Assembly: GCA_027574665.1 (NCBI GenBank)
Contig: CM050656.1
Coordinates: 15,141,501 to 15,205,500 of the forward strand
Length of the DNA stretch: 64,000 nucleotides
Direction: 5' to 3'
Origin: Rhynochetos jubatus
Taxonomy: Eukaryota; Chordata; Aves; Eurypygiformes; Rhynochetidae
The notes beneath the pieces were generated by a model. That model did not search any database, was not told where the DNA came from, and was given only the letters and a program-made list of their open reading frames with translations. A program made the position numbers and the translations under genes. This document shows, in pieces, positions 25,066 to 37,742 of this stretch; position 1 is the first letter of the stretch, and the number at the start of each line of letters is the position of its first letter.

Positions 25066-27619
25066 ACGCCATCTGAATTCAATGTTTAGCCAAGCTCTGT
25101 TTATCATGGTTTCATTCTGTGCACTAAGAACATAAATGGTTTCTTTTTTCCCGGGGCCAGATTTGGATCACTAACTTGAGTTGGGCCTGAGGGAGAAACA
25201 CAGCATGTATGATGAGCTGATTAATTACCAGAAATCAAATGCCTTGCAGTCAGGAGCAACGTGCTTGAAAGAAAGCACTAGTACTATAAAAGTGGTGCAT
25301 ATCTACGTGCATGCATGGCCAGGCAAGAACACCATGGGGATTAGGTTTCACTGTAGCCTGAAACAAAGGATTTAGGAATGATTGTTTATCCTTGACAGTG
25401 TGACCTGTGCCAGTCTTTATTAACAAGGGCTTTCAGTAGATGACATTTAAAGTAACAGAACTCTCTTAAATAAACCTCAGGATTTTACCTTCTTAAAACA
25501 TCACTAGGATTTCAGCTGCTTTTCAGAAACCTTGGCAGTGATTCATAATTAAAGGTTAGGATATGTCTTATTTCAAGCCTTGTGTGCATAAATATAATCC
25601 TTTTGAGTCTGTCTCTTAGGAAGAGCTCATTTAAAGTGGAGTGCAAATCTACCAGGAAGCCATAAATGAAGGTAGAATCATATTAAATATTAGGAACATT
25701 ATACTGGCTAGCTTGGACAGTTGTTGAAAAATAACAGGATAATAGGAGATAAGTCAGATCATTTTAGTAAATTTCCCTCTCTGAAAGTCATGTGTACCTG
25801 TATGCAGATGCCTAGTAGTATTTTATGTTTTGTGTAGAGGATATTTCCAAAGAATTACTTTCTTAATCATGAATACAGAGAAATCACAAACTCCCTTGTG
25901 TCTTCTAATATATCAATTCATACAGTCCTCCAAAACAGAGAGTCATCTTGTCTGGGTGGAAGTTTTAATGGATGAATTAATATAAAACATTGTTGGACTG
26001 CTTTAAAGTGTTCTGTTTACAGCTGTCTGTTCTGGTATTTATTTGTTCCTTCCACCACTTGCTTGCCAGACAATAAACAGTACACTGTCATCTCACTAAG
26101 TGTATTTCTGCAGTTGGAACATTTTTTCCTGTACCTATGAACTCCCCTTTGAACCAGTAAATGTTTCAAAATAATATGGGAGCTGTAAGTGAGGCTGTGG
26201 CAAGGATATGACAGGCTGACTGGGAAGAAGCAGAAGACCAAGCCAGACGATGGTTTCCTAGTTACAAACTGTAGTTATATAATCCTGAAAGAATTTTTTG
26301 CCTCAAAAACGGTGATATGACTATTTTCAGATGGATTAATTTAGAATTAAAAAAACCTTTACTTTCTATTTTCTCCTTTTTTTTTTTCTTTCCATGCTTC
26401 TTTGTCCTAAGAGAATCATCATTCTAAGAAAGGGCATTTTGTCCAAACCTCACCATTTTCCTGTTATATTATCTAAATATTACAAGCAATGTAGATAGCT
26501 GTGAAAGGTCCTCGTCTCTCTTTTGAGCTTGTTATACCATAAACACTTACAGGTGAATTTGACTTTTTTTTCTGTCCTGATGGCATATTTTAAATGGCTA
26601 ATTATGAAAAAAAAAAAGTAATAACATACTGTAGCTAGTCAAAACTGAGAACATTGATCATCATTTCAGTATTGCATGCATGTTTCTTGCTTTTGGCCCC
26701 AATGACCAACATGTTCTTTTACCAGAGCTGGGAATCAACACTTTTTTTCGAACTTTTTTCCCCACCTCAGAGTAAAGAAGCATCCAGCAGAATTAATTTG
26801 GCAAGTTTCTCCACTAAGCATGCACAGAAAGAGATGAGAAAAGGGGGAGATCCTTTGGGTTGCATGGTCATAGTTCCTTGAATTCAGGGACACTCAGAAA
26901 TTTAAGGACAATCTTGGTTTCCACTGAAAGAAATTCAGGCAAAATACCACTGCAAGGCAGCCTTGAAAATTGTTATTTATACCTCACTCGTACACATGTG
27001 GCGCCAGGTATATCTTTTCCAAACAAAAGCAGTTCTGTATGGCATGGTGATATGTATAGCAAAATATAAAATGATTCTGAGTAACAACTGGCACCCCTGC
27101 ATATGGGGTGGCCATAAACACCCTCCAAAGTACTGGACAGTCTCCTGAACTCATGTTACCTTGTCAGCTATGCAGTCTGTGGCCACAGGCATGGTAGCTC
27201 TGCAGTATCACTAACAGCGGGATGGTAACACCCTCATAAACCACTTGCCTTCTTTCTTAGCTTCTCCTTATACTGGTGGAAGGACAATGATACCATAACA
27301 CCACTTGGAAAAGCTGTGAAATAAATGGAAGGAAAGCCTTCAAACATTATTGGACAACATGCAGAGAGGAAGAAAGATGGCGAGAAAGAGAGAGATTTAC
27401 CCCAACCCCCAGCTGCAGCAATGTTGGGGTACAGAGCTCAAAATCTTCAAAGTAGAAGAAACCTCTTATCTAAAGACAAAATTTTCTTACCCAAGAACTG
27501 TAATGCTAATCCTATTAGCATATTAGTGTGTGATCATGGCTTTAGAGTTACATACAACATTCATACCAAATTTGAACATAGTGTGAAAGCAACTATGAGG
27601 GCCTGATGAACTCAAGATA

Positions 27620-27930
27620 AAAAGAGACACACTCATGAACTGCCGGCAGCAGTAACAGCCCCATGGTAACGGGGAGACAAAGTGGAGAGGAGCCAGGGCT
27701 GCACAGCTGCAGCTCCAGCAGCTACCTTGACAGGCAGGCTGCTCTCACTGGTGGTGTGTATCAGGCTACAGCAAGACCTAACACTTTTCTTACCTCATCA
27801 GTAAACATATGCTTGAGAGACCCTTCCTCCTGCTTCAGCATCTCTGTAGTCCAGAATCCAAGTCCCTTGTGAAACTGTGCGACAGGTACAAGGACCGCAG
27901 GAAGACAACCTGGAACTGATAAATATCTGT
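27620..27930. other. GC-richer patch of unknown origin
   Basis: The composition is more GC-rich than the neighbourhood, with 'ccatggtaacggggagac' and 'gccagggctgcacagctgca'. A loosely similar phrase ('gggatggtaacacc') occurs at 27218-27232. No known element or protein is recognised. It may be an old LTR remnant, a distal promoter or a lncRNA exon. Confidence 0.2.
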
Positions 27931-29699
27931 GTTTACCTCTGTGTCATAAAGTCATGCAAAGTCAAAGTCTGCTGAGATGAAAGGCAGATGTGAAGCCCAA
28001 GATAGACGTGTAACAGCTCTCAGGAGAGTGGGACAGGGTCTGCACATAGACAGCAGTAGCCTGTGATTAATTTAATTGAAGCAAGTATTTTAAATTTTGA
28101 AGAAACAGTTCCAAAAAAGAATATGAAATCTTCTTAATACATATTCTACATGTCTACTTTTTTCATTTGTTATTAAAATTTCAATAATAGAAACTGCTAA
28201 ATGCCCACCTCAGCTTTCTAGTTTGGATACTTTTATCCTTAGTACCTAAGCAGCTGTAGTGATGATGCTTCTCCATAGGAGTTTGATGATGGAGTGAGTC
28301 TTTGACTCATACCGTTAATTATAGTAAATGTGGAGATTTCTTATAGCTCAGACATTGCCTCCCAGCCATCACCCTCTTCTGACTCCTCACCACCATCACT
28401 ACCACTTACATTGTTCGGCAAGCAGCCCATTTCATGAAATAGTGCCCAAGTCCACATGTGAAACTGTGGCACTCATCTTGAATTTCTTCCACTGTTATTG
28501 TGCCACTTATCTCCCGATGAGAATCTATGACATCAGCTAAGTGAAAAAACCCACCTGTTATTCTTTTTGTAATACTTTATTACTTAAAAGAAAAAAGACT
28601 GAAAAAAATACAGAAAGTGATTTTAACCTTTATTATTTCTGCTTATTATTACAGAATTAGTATGTTGAATCCAGCTTGTATGTCATTCGCTCCCACAGGC
28701 TTTGCATGGCAAGTGTCTGCTATTTCAGAGAAAGACTCTGTAAAGAAGGCATTTCCAGGATGCCTGGCCCAAAAGAAGGGGTTTTCTTCTGCTCTCTCCT
28801 TTCCAATGCCATGCATTTGAAATGAGACTTACATGTGATTTACATCTCAGCACTATCACATTGGTAACTTTACCGTGCATATGATTTTTTTATTTGTTTT
28901 TAATCCTGCTGAAACCAATGCTGCTCTTTGAGAAAGAGTTCCGTGGTATAATTCTTCTTCATTGTGGAAACAAATATTTCCATTCCTCAGCTTTAAATTT
29001 CATCTTTTAACTGAATATCCTTTTGTCTGTGTAATATGGGAAAGCCAGAGCTGAATATTCCACTCTTTACTCTCTATACCATGTATTTTAAGGCTTTATG
29101 TGGCCTCCATATATTTAACTTTTTTCTGAAATAAACGGTCCATTCTTCTTACCCTCTTCAGAAAAATTTTTTCATGCTTTCGCTTATCCTCAGAGATCAT
29201 TGCCAACTGTTTTCTATTTCTTCTTTTCCTCAGCTATTTCAACAGAGGTGACAGAGGTGATAAAGCTTGTCAATGGTTCATATAATGACATGAAATATTT
29301 GCCACTTTGTTTTCTTTAATTTATAGATGACATTCCTTAAGGTGCACTAGGTAAAGAGCATGATTCCCATAAATACAACTAAAAGGAAGCGTGTTAAGTC
29401 TTACTTTATTTTATGCCTATATTTTATCTTAAATCTGTCATGTATATATAGGTTTATATGATGTATATTTATATGATAACACTGACTGCCTGTAGCTCTT
29501 TTCAGAACCTGCTAATTTCAGATAAAACAAAAGTTTACTCTTTATTGATACAAAAAAAATGGAATTGCATTTGAAGTATTGATTTCTACAAATACAAATT
29601 GTCTATGCTGTTTAGCTATACTGGGCTCTAAGATTAAGAGAGACAGATGGACATTTCAAAATTCAGCTGAGAGGTACATTTCAGCAGTTGCATTCATAC

Positions 29700-29875
29700 A
29701 TGTCTTGTCTTTTGGCTGCCTCCTCCTGTCCCCATCTGCTGCAATGGCTGGCTGCCTGCTCCCGTGCTGGTGAAGCCCCGGCCGCCATGCCACCTTGCCA
29801 GGGTATCATGCACCCTCTCTGCTGAAGAAGGTCCTTGCTGATGTTGATGCTGAAATATTGGCTTCGCACGCCCCT
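29700..29875. other. GC-rich patch directly upstream of the LTR
   Basis: About 175 bases, much more GC-rich than the flank to its left, end exactly where the second LTR begins. It includes 'gaagccccggccgccatgcc'. It is not part of the LTR as defined by its terminal sequences. It could be a remnant of another mobile element or a pre-existing CpG-rich segment. Confidence 0.25.
29871..29875. repeat. Probable left target-site duplication, CCCCT
   Basis: CCCCT precedes the LTR start TGCCCTGG. The corresponding right copy is ACCCT at 30474-30478, one mismatch, as expected after sequence decay. Confidence 0.55.
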
Positions 29876-30120
29876 TGCCCTGGTATCGGCTGGGTAGAGT
29901 TAGTTTTCCTCCTAGTAGCTGGTATAGTGCTGTGTATGGGATTTAGCATGAGAATAATGTGGTAACACACCAATGTTCTGGGTGTTGCTAAGTAGTGCTT
30001 ATACTAAGTCAAGAACTTCAGCCTAACGTGCTCTGCCAGAAAGGAGGTGCTGGGGGAGCTGGGAGGAAGCATAGCCAGGACAGCTGACCCAAACTGGCTA
30101 AAGGGACATTCCATACCATA

Positions 30121-30143
30121 TGACATCATGCTCAGTATATAAA
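30121..30143 (+). promoter_or_regulatory. LTR core promoter: CRE-like site and TATA box
   Basis: TGACATCA (30121-30128) differs by one base from the CRE palindrome TGACGTCA, the change expected of CpG decay. TATATAAA lies at 30136-30143. A start about 25 to 30 bases on would put transcription near 30166, inside the LTR. Activity today is not shown by sequence alone. Confidence 0.6.
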
Positions 30144-30282
30144 CTAGGAGCAGTTGGCTGGGGGGCAGTGATCACTGCTCAGGGACTGGCTGGACATCAG
30201 TTTGCTCACCAGTGGGTGGTGAGCACTTGCATCACTTGTTTTTCCTGGGTTTTGTTTCTCTCTTTTTGCTATCTTGCTCTTC

Positions 30283-30288
30283 ATTAAA
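30283..30288 (+). terminator. LTR polyadenylation signal ATTAAA
   Basis: ATTAAA lies about 140 bases after the TATA box, the expected place for the R-region signal of this LTR type, followed by a T/TG-rich stretch starting near 30300. Confidence 0.5.
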
Positions 30289-31883
30289 GTAATAATTATT
30301 ATTATTGTTGTTATTATTATTTTGTTTTGTTTCAATCTTAAATTGTTTTTGTCTCAAAAGTGAGCTTTCTCGCTTTTAATCTTCTAACTCCCTTCCCCAT
30401 CCCACCAGGGTGGGTGGAGGGTGAGTGAGCAGCTTTGTGGTGCTTGGTTCCTGTCTCAGGTGAAACCATGACAACCCTTTAAACATTGTTACACCTACCT
30501 GCCATTTACATGCTAAAAGTACAAAATGGAAGCACAGGAAAAACGTGAAACACAAAGAATAAAGTGCAATTCATTACACTCTGCTTTGATCTTGAGAAAA
30601 CAGCAAGCTAATGGATAAGGGAACTAACTCCTGCTGAGCAGCAGGGCAGACTGCAGGGGCCAGGTCACATGCCCAAAAAATATCTCAGGATTTCCAAGCC
30701 CACTGGCACAAGGACAAGGACAATTATACCTTCTAGATAGATTATAGACAACATAAACCTGAGTCAGGCATGTTTGCCTGCAACACTCTGTGCTATAGAA
30801 CCAGGCTGACTGCATTTGAAAAAAAGACTTACCTGGATGTTTGCTGTTTCTGGTATCAGTGCATGATGACATATGGATGGATATATGTTTAGACATACTC
30901 TTATATTGCAGATGGAAGAAATAAAAATTAAATTCCTTTTAAAAAGGAGCAAAAATTTATGGTATTCATTTCCATCAATTATGGACAAAGAGTAAAAGAT
31001 AATAGATGCAAACATGCTCACGTGGATGTACACACACACGTACACATTTGTGCACTCACATTCATAGTCATTGCTGGCTCAGTCACCTCCCAGTTTGCTT
31101 ATACCAAAAGAATGAAAGAATTCACGCAGAAATCTGATTTTCAGTTTAATTGTTTTCCCTTATGTTCTGCAGGATATTTCTAAACAAAGTTCTGCTTGTT
31201 ATCTGCTACACCTAGTTAGCTGTATGCTATTCCATGTTGTTATCCTCTTTATTTAAAAATACATTCATCTACAAAAATTATTATTGTTATAGAATCAGAG
31301 AAACCTAATCAATTTGAAACACCTGTCTATATTTCTCATTATTTTTATTATTACTTCAGCTCTGCTGCATTTTAAAAGCTGATATGCATTGGCCACTGTT
31401 GGGTTTTTTTTAATAATTTGCAGCCTAACTGCCTCACTGCTCAGTTTAAAACTTCCCAGACATCTCATTAACACTAATGCTCCCAACTTGCCAAACAAAT
31501 GGACTTTTTCAAGAAAGAGCTCGGTCGTTCTTCTACCATCTTCAAAAAAGATTCAAAAAGGTCTATTCAAAAAACATTTCATTAAAAGTTACAAGCACTT
31601 TTCTGCATTATTGTCACTATGTTCATCGCTTGCTTTAGTGAAATCAACCATTGCATTAGCAATGGTAGCTATTTAAATCCTGGGATTATTTGGTTAGATA
31701 TACTCCATTTTCCAGCATTGCTTCTTGCTCATTTAACTACTGACTTTGAACTGACAGAACAAAGTTTAAACACCAGGTTCCGTTTCCATATAGGTCATGT
31801 TGACATAAAATTTTGGTCAATTCTAAGAATAATATTTGTTGTTTCCTGGAAAGAGACAATAAAGTCCTTAGAGTGAAGTTATT

Positions 31884-31925
31884 CATCCAAGTAATCCCAT
31901 TTATTTCAGTGGAATTGCTTGTTTA
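31884..31925. repeat. Degraded ancient amniote repeat (short fragment)
   Basis: 'gtaatcccatttatttcagt' followed by 'ggaattgctt' matches the core 'gagtaatcccattgacttca' plus 'ggaattactc' of old amniote interspersed repeats. It is a single short fragment with unclear ends. Confidence 0.4.
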
Positions 31926-32859
31926 AGAATGTTTTGGACAGAGAAATTGGTCTACAGCATGGCCCATGATGATTATAACATTTTTTTTAATACTATCACA
32001 ATTTCAAGTATCACGAGAGGGAAAGACTGAGATTTAAGGAGAATGCCAGTTTTCTTCCTCATTGCTGTAAATCGTGACATTACCTGTGAAAGCAAAATAA
32101 CCTCCTTGGCTATCATGCAAAAATCCTCCTTTCTAGGGGACATGACTGATAAAAATTTGTGGAGTTGCTACTTGCTACAATGCACTAGGTTCCCTGAACT
32201 CAGAGTTTGCAAATGAAGCTGTCCATTGGTCATTTTCAAATGTAACAGCTTTGCAACTCAGGGACTAAATGAAATCAATAAATGTTTGTTTGCGAGACAA
32301 AAATGTACATGCACAAGCATAGATACATACAGACTTTCACATGCAGGAAAGTTGTTTTCCTGTGACCATCAACCTGCCTGATCAAAAGGCTGGGAGGATT
32401 TGCCGTTCCTTAGAGAACTTGCTGATAAAGTGTAAGTTACTCTTATGATTAGTAAGAACCTTTAAAAAGAGCAAGTGTCTCTCTCATGGCCTTTACTTTC
32501 CTGCCAGTTTCTTGATAACTGTATTACAACTCACCATCATCTATGGCACTCAACAGCAATTTTACTTTCCAAAGAGGATTTCCAAGGAAAAAAAAAAAGT
32601 AAGAAAACAAGAGGTATGCTCTATCATGAGATAGGAAAACAAAAAGGTTTTTTTGTATATAAGAAAATATCCTTTATAAAAGAAGGACAAATTTTGTTTG
32701 GACATATCTCAAGTCATGTATCTATGAATATTTTCTTATGTATATCTGCTTATATATAATTATAAATGTATCGTAAATTGATACCATTCTAATGTTTTCA
32801 TCATATTTCAGTTATGTGTGTTAATGAAACAGACCTATAGTAAGGTTCCTTATATCATA

Positions 32860-32945
32860 CATTTGAAGTGATTTACAGATATTAACTAATCTTCAAAACA
32901 CTTTGGAAATGGAGGCTGAAATTCTAAGTCAGTGTCATAGTCTGG
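32860..32945. repeat. Degraded MIR/L3-like fragment
   Basis: 'gaagtgatttacagatatta' and 'actaatcttcaaaacacttt' resemble the same old repeat seen better at 24197-24292 ('aaagcactttacaaacatta', 'tctcacaacagccct'). This copy is much more diverged. Confidence 0.3.
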
Positions 32946-35276
32946 ATTAGTCTGGAGAGCTAATGAGAACCTTTAGACCAGAGGAATTAAGGAAGTGCTT
33001 TAGTGCATTTTCTCTATAGGAATGGACTTAATTTAAGTAAAGCCTGGGTTGAGGCATCTATCCTCTTCCCTGGTCTATAGCCCTTCTCTCAACAGACTGA
33101 TTAGTTTGGAAAGTAATTTAAAACAGATAAAAAAATATAGTCTGATTGAAACTGCCATATTGATTAAAGCTGTATCTTTATGTTTTAAAGTATTCAGAGT
33201 AGAAATTAAAATATATACCAGTCTCAATAATTCTCATTTACTTACCACATTACTTTCAGCAAATTCTCTGCTGCCCTGGCTAATTGTTCCTTTTGTGCAG
33301 TTAAGCATGTCACCCTGCATCATTCCTCCTTTCAATTTGCCTATGGTGATTTTCCTTACTGGTTTCTGTCTTGATTGAAAAGATTTTAATTCTTTCCTCA
33401 GTATTGTATTGACCACCTGAGTCCAGTAGATACCAGTCAGATCTCAGTGATACGGTGATAGTTCTACATTTTACAAAGATGTCTCCACATACTGTGATAA
33501 GCTCAGGTAGGAGTACATTTTCTTATATGATTATGAAATCTGTTAACTAGTTGAAAGGAAAATAGTACCTAAAATCTACATAAGCAGCCTTTTTATGCTA
33601 GGTGCTGTATAAAGTCTCTCTAAGCTGAAGATCCTGCCATTCAAACAGAAAAGCAGAACCAGGTAAATGGGAAGGGGTGGGAATGAGATTGAGATGAGAT
33701 TTTGTTAAGAGGATGCAATTGCCTGATGTAGGGAAACTCCATGACAAAGGCAGGGACCGTGTTCCCCTAAATCTCAGCCTAAAGCCTTTGCAATGTGATT
33801 CCCCTTCTACAACTCTCACATATTCCTTGTTACCTTGAACCCCTTACCATCACTTCCTGACAATGGTGCTCTTTCAGTAGCTCTCTATATAAGGAGTCAG
33901 AATTTCCTTTAATGGAAATGAAAACAGTTTAATTTGAGTTGTCAAAATACAACACAATTCAAAAGATGAATTCTTGTGTTCCCCAACTAACATTCACCTC
34001 CTGAGTGCCTTATAATTACATCAACAGTGAACCCTAGGAAAGGATGAAATTTAATGATACGAAGGGTGTGGGGGAAATGAGCATCAATTTGTTAAATACT
34101 GCATTTTCTCTCTGGATTTTAACCTTTGGAGAGTACAACGCACATGTGAAATGTGATTGCAAAGAGAAGAGTGAATAGAAAAGACTATTTAGTTACAGTA
34201 TAATATCATAGCTATATTTAAAATTCCTGAAGCGCTCCAGAATTCTGGCTGCAGGATGTTTTCCCCAAAGTACCTAATGTAAACATAAGCCTGTTTATAT
34301 TTCAGTAGGTGTGAATAAACTCAGCCAATACTCAGTGCCAAGAAAATGAAGCACTTTTTTTTCCCCATCACAACAATTGATGTAAGTAATCAACTTGCTG
34401 TGTGTTGTGAATGAGGCCTCATTCTGCTGTCTCCAATAAACAGTATTAATGTGTAAGTGTTTGAGAGGCTTAGAGCAGATGATTTTCTACAGACAAAAAT
34501 CTTCACTTCTCAGTGTATTTGTGGTAAAAGAAACCCAACACAATATTTCACAAGACCAACTCCCTGATGTTGTGATGACATGAAACAGATTTTAATGGTT
34601 AATTCTTAATCTTGCCCATGCTATGAAAACAGCCATTGTGCCAGAGGTGGCAGGAGGTGCAGAGGGAGGGGGAATGGTGGCTCATAGCAAAGAAAATAGT
34701 TTTAGTAGCCTGTGGAGCTAGTGGCCTTTTCTTTCTCTTGGGACATTGCAGAGACAAGCCAGCCACAAAAATACAATTGAGCTTTTGATGACACTGAGGG
34801 GAGCAGCTGGGGTGGGGGTGCAGGGCAAAGGCAGGGTTTTTCTAATGTGCAAGGAGGCAATAGCATCAGGTGGAACATAGTTCTCCAGGTTTGCAACAGC
34901 TTTTTTTAAATGAGATGTTTCTGGGGAACCGAAACATTTAATCTGTAGCCAAGAGCACAGAAGGAAGGTGGCTTTGTATTTTGTAAAAATAATGAAGCCA
35001 TAGATCCAGAGCCAAATTTTGAAGAGGATTCTAAATGCTGTTTTGGGGAAAAGATTCTGGAAAGAATTACCAGTAGCTGTTGTCACCTCCCATAGCACCA
35101 CTGCTGAAAGAAAGTACTGAATAGCTTTTCTAATCTTTTCTCTCATCCCTTTCTTTTGGATGAAGTCAAGCAGAATGTAGTTAAAGGCTCTATTTCCACT
35201 GAAATCTTCTGTGTTAAGTCAGACTTTCTGAATCCAACCTTTCCCAGCAGACACTCATTTTCTTTTCTTCTTTTTC

Positions 35277-35297
35277 TTTTTTTTTTTTTTTTTACAG
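35277..35297 (+). repeat. T17 tract followed by ACAG (splice-acceptor-like)
   Basis: A long pyrimidine stretch beginning near 35255 ends in T17 and 'acag', then 'taagtaatc'. It could act as a 3' splice site, but no exon with a meaningful frame follows. A simple repeat is the default call. Confidence 0.45.
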
Positions 35298-37705
35298 TAA
35301 GTAATCAGTGTCTTATTACTTTACTTTTACATGGTACAACCTTTGAGACCATCCCGACTTGCTGAGTGTTCAAAGTGTACTGTTCAGAGTGCCCAACAAC
35401 TCCAATTTCCTTGTTAACACTTACTATACAGAGGAGGACAGGAAAACGTTCCAGGAGCTGTAATGGACACAGGTTTTTAATGTCTTGAAATAAGGGACTG
35501 CTCCGAAATCAAACATGAACTGACAAACACCTTCATGATTTTTAGCTCTGATCTAGCTCCATGTGCATGCATATTCATGCATACCCACTTTTAGTTTGCA
35601 TTAGGACTTCACACAACTTTCTGCGTTTGTGCAAGCAGAAAGCTAGGTTTCAACCTGTGTGGGCTTACACCCACTTCCACCCTCAAATTTGACTATGAGG
35701 TTTTGAGTTCAAGCAAACTTAAAATTGCAAAGTGAAACACCATGAAAACCAATGAGTTTTCTCTGGCTTGGTGTCAAAAGTGAGTGAAACTGCACATTTT
35801 GCATGCTTTTGGAATATGGCTTCATGGGAACATTTCAAAAACATTAATCATTCTTTCAGGAGACTTCAGGTCTCATATTTTACATTTGTTAACACATATA
35901 AATCACAAACCTGAAACATCGGTTCTGATCTCAATTGTATTTGACACAATTCTGTTGTCATCAGTTTACTTAAATGTGTTTTACATTGGGTCCCAATCCT
36001 ATAAAGAGTTTAACAATATAGCTTTAAATTTAAAAATATGCACAAATGTTTGCAAGACCACGGTCTCAGTGTCATGCTATGAAATCAGTTTTCAGAAGGT
36101 AAAATTGTCGTATTATGTGATCACTTTTCCAGTTTTCTTCTTATTTTTTCCCCTATCTATTTTTAGTTTATCAGAATTTCAAGAAATGTCACACTAAATG
36201 GTCGGAAGCATAAAACATTGCATTGTTTGACTAATTAAGACTAAAAAGTTTCTCTTGAACAAAATGTCATATCCCTCAATTGTATCTAATGAGGAAAAAC
36301 ATAATTCTTAATAGGCCTCTTGTAAATTAAATAGCTCCTTTTGAAAATAACTAAGAAGTGTTAATTATTTGATAGAAACATGAGCTGAAACCTTATTAAA
36401 ATTTATATATTAATAAAAGATTACTAAGGAAAAATGTAATTAATTGTTTGAAAAGAAAAGAAAAGGTTGTTTCAGGTCAAAAAAGTTAATGTTTTTCTGT
36501 TATCCCTTACAGAAACACAGAAATCAGACACATTGTCATAGCACTTAACTATAACAAAAATTAAGATATTGTGTTCCTGCTGCTTCCCAAAAAGAGAATT
36601 TACAAAGCTGTACTTAGCATGTTATAGATATGCTAAACATGCAGAAGAACCTAAAAAGCAAATTTTGGAAATATATGAGTCAGCGTGTTCATAATCAAAA
36701 ATTTACAGAATGTAACAAAAGGCAAGTTGGCTTAGCTACAACATAGGGAACTCCTATTTTACTGAAATCAGTTTAAACACTCAATTAATACATCTGAAAA
36801 AGTAGCAATTTTTAATGTAGTTTTTCATTTTATATTTGATTTTAACACTAACTGAAGAGCATTTTGCCATTTTTCTATTTCATCCTAAACTACTAAAAAT
36901 TGCAGTGGTTGTGTGTTTAATATTAATAATAATTTATATTCGTACAATGACATTTTTTATCTGTATGTGCACACAAAACCTTTGAAATAAAGTCTTTAAG
37001 AAGGAGACCTGAATGTGACACTAGAGTATCCATCAAATGGGTTCTGTTCATGCTGTTACATAAAAGCTTCTGGGACTGGTCAAAGTTCTCTAATTCTTAA
37101 AATAATTTCCTCTGCAATAAGCTGGAAAAATTTGTCGAGAGTTTCTTCATCCACTGAAGAAATTACTTAGTTCTCTTCCTCCTTCCCACCCAGAAGTGAT
37201 ATCTTCCAGGTTACCTTGCTATCTGCTCATGAGGGATAAGAGCAGGAGCAAATTAGATACTCAAACAAATCTGATTTGTAGTCTGAAAGTAGAAATCATT
37301 AACAAAATGCTATTTGGCTAGTGGCAGCCTAAACAGTGATATATGATTTTCACTCATTTCAAGTCATTTCTGCACAAATCTTAGCTTCTATCTAAGTGAA
37401 TCAGCAAATTTTCCCTGTGAAATAGAAAGATTTGTACATATTAAATGCGAGATTATAAAACATTGTTTTTGCAGCTGTCTGATTTCTTTTTAGTTGAAAC
37501 ACTTTTCATTTACTTTCTCTTCTGTGAATTCTGGTGTAATTCAGACACAAAACAGGAAAAGACTAATACAATTTCTCAGTTTAGTCTGGTTTGGATCTCA
37601 AAATAGCTTTTAGGAGTAAACAACTGACCTAAGTGTATATACAGTGAAGGCATTAAAACGCAATACGGTCTGGAAAATGCAGTAAGGTCAGCAAAATACT
37701 ATGGA

Positions 37706-37708
<3 letters not shown>

Positions 37709-37739
<31 letters not shown>
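37709..37739 (+). repeat. A31 homopolymer
   Basis: Uninterrupted run of 31 A between 'atggactt' and 'gctgcaatata'. No upstream sequence resembling an mRNA 3' end was recognised, so a microsatellite is preferred over a retrocopy tail. Confidence 0.85.

Positions 37740-37742
<3 letters not shown>

Larger units (their letters stand above)
22036..29699. other. Gene-free DNA with old repeat debris
   Basis: No gene or RNA is recognised. Two old repeat fragments (22870-22970 and 24197-24292) and one regulatory-looking patch (23640-23890) are listed separately. A GC-richer patch at 27620-27930 is unexplained. The A16 run at 22849-22864 and the T14 run at 23965-23978 are simple repeats. Confidence 0.55.
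29876..30473 (+). mobile_element. Solo LTR of a second avian ERVL-type endogenous retrovirus, plus strand
   Basis: This 598-bp element starts TGCCCTGGTATCGGCTGGG and ends AACCATGACA. It contains the recognisable bird-LTR phrases 'cctagtagctggtatagtgc', 'cagctgacccaaactggc' and 'ccataccatatgacatcatg'. U3 carries a CRE-like TGACATCA and the TATA box TATATAAA. R/U5 carries ATTAAA and a decayed (ATT)n run. A near-identical 5-bp duplication flanks it. No primer-binding site, gag or pol sequence follows, so it is a solo LTR. It is unrelated in sequence to the LTR at 21081-22030. The promoter elements are still legible, so transcription to the right is conceivable. Confidence 0.88.

Noticed and set aside
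30297..30325. ATT-type microsatellite
   Set aside because: It is an internal part of the plus-strand LTR (R/U5), so it is not reported as an independent repeat.
34718..35146. 142-codon minus-strand frame with hydrophobic stretches
   Set aside because: No recognisable domain, no signal or splice context, and overlapped by another frame on the same strand. Size is near the chance limit for this composition.
35784..36197. 137-codon plus-strand frame
   Set aside because: AT-rich codons, no domain and a hydrophobic tail from T-rich DNA; consistent with chance.
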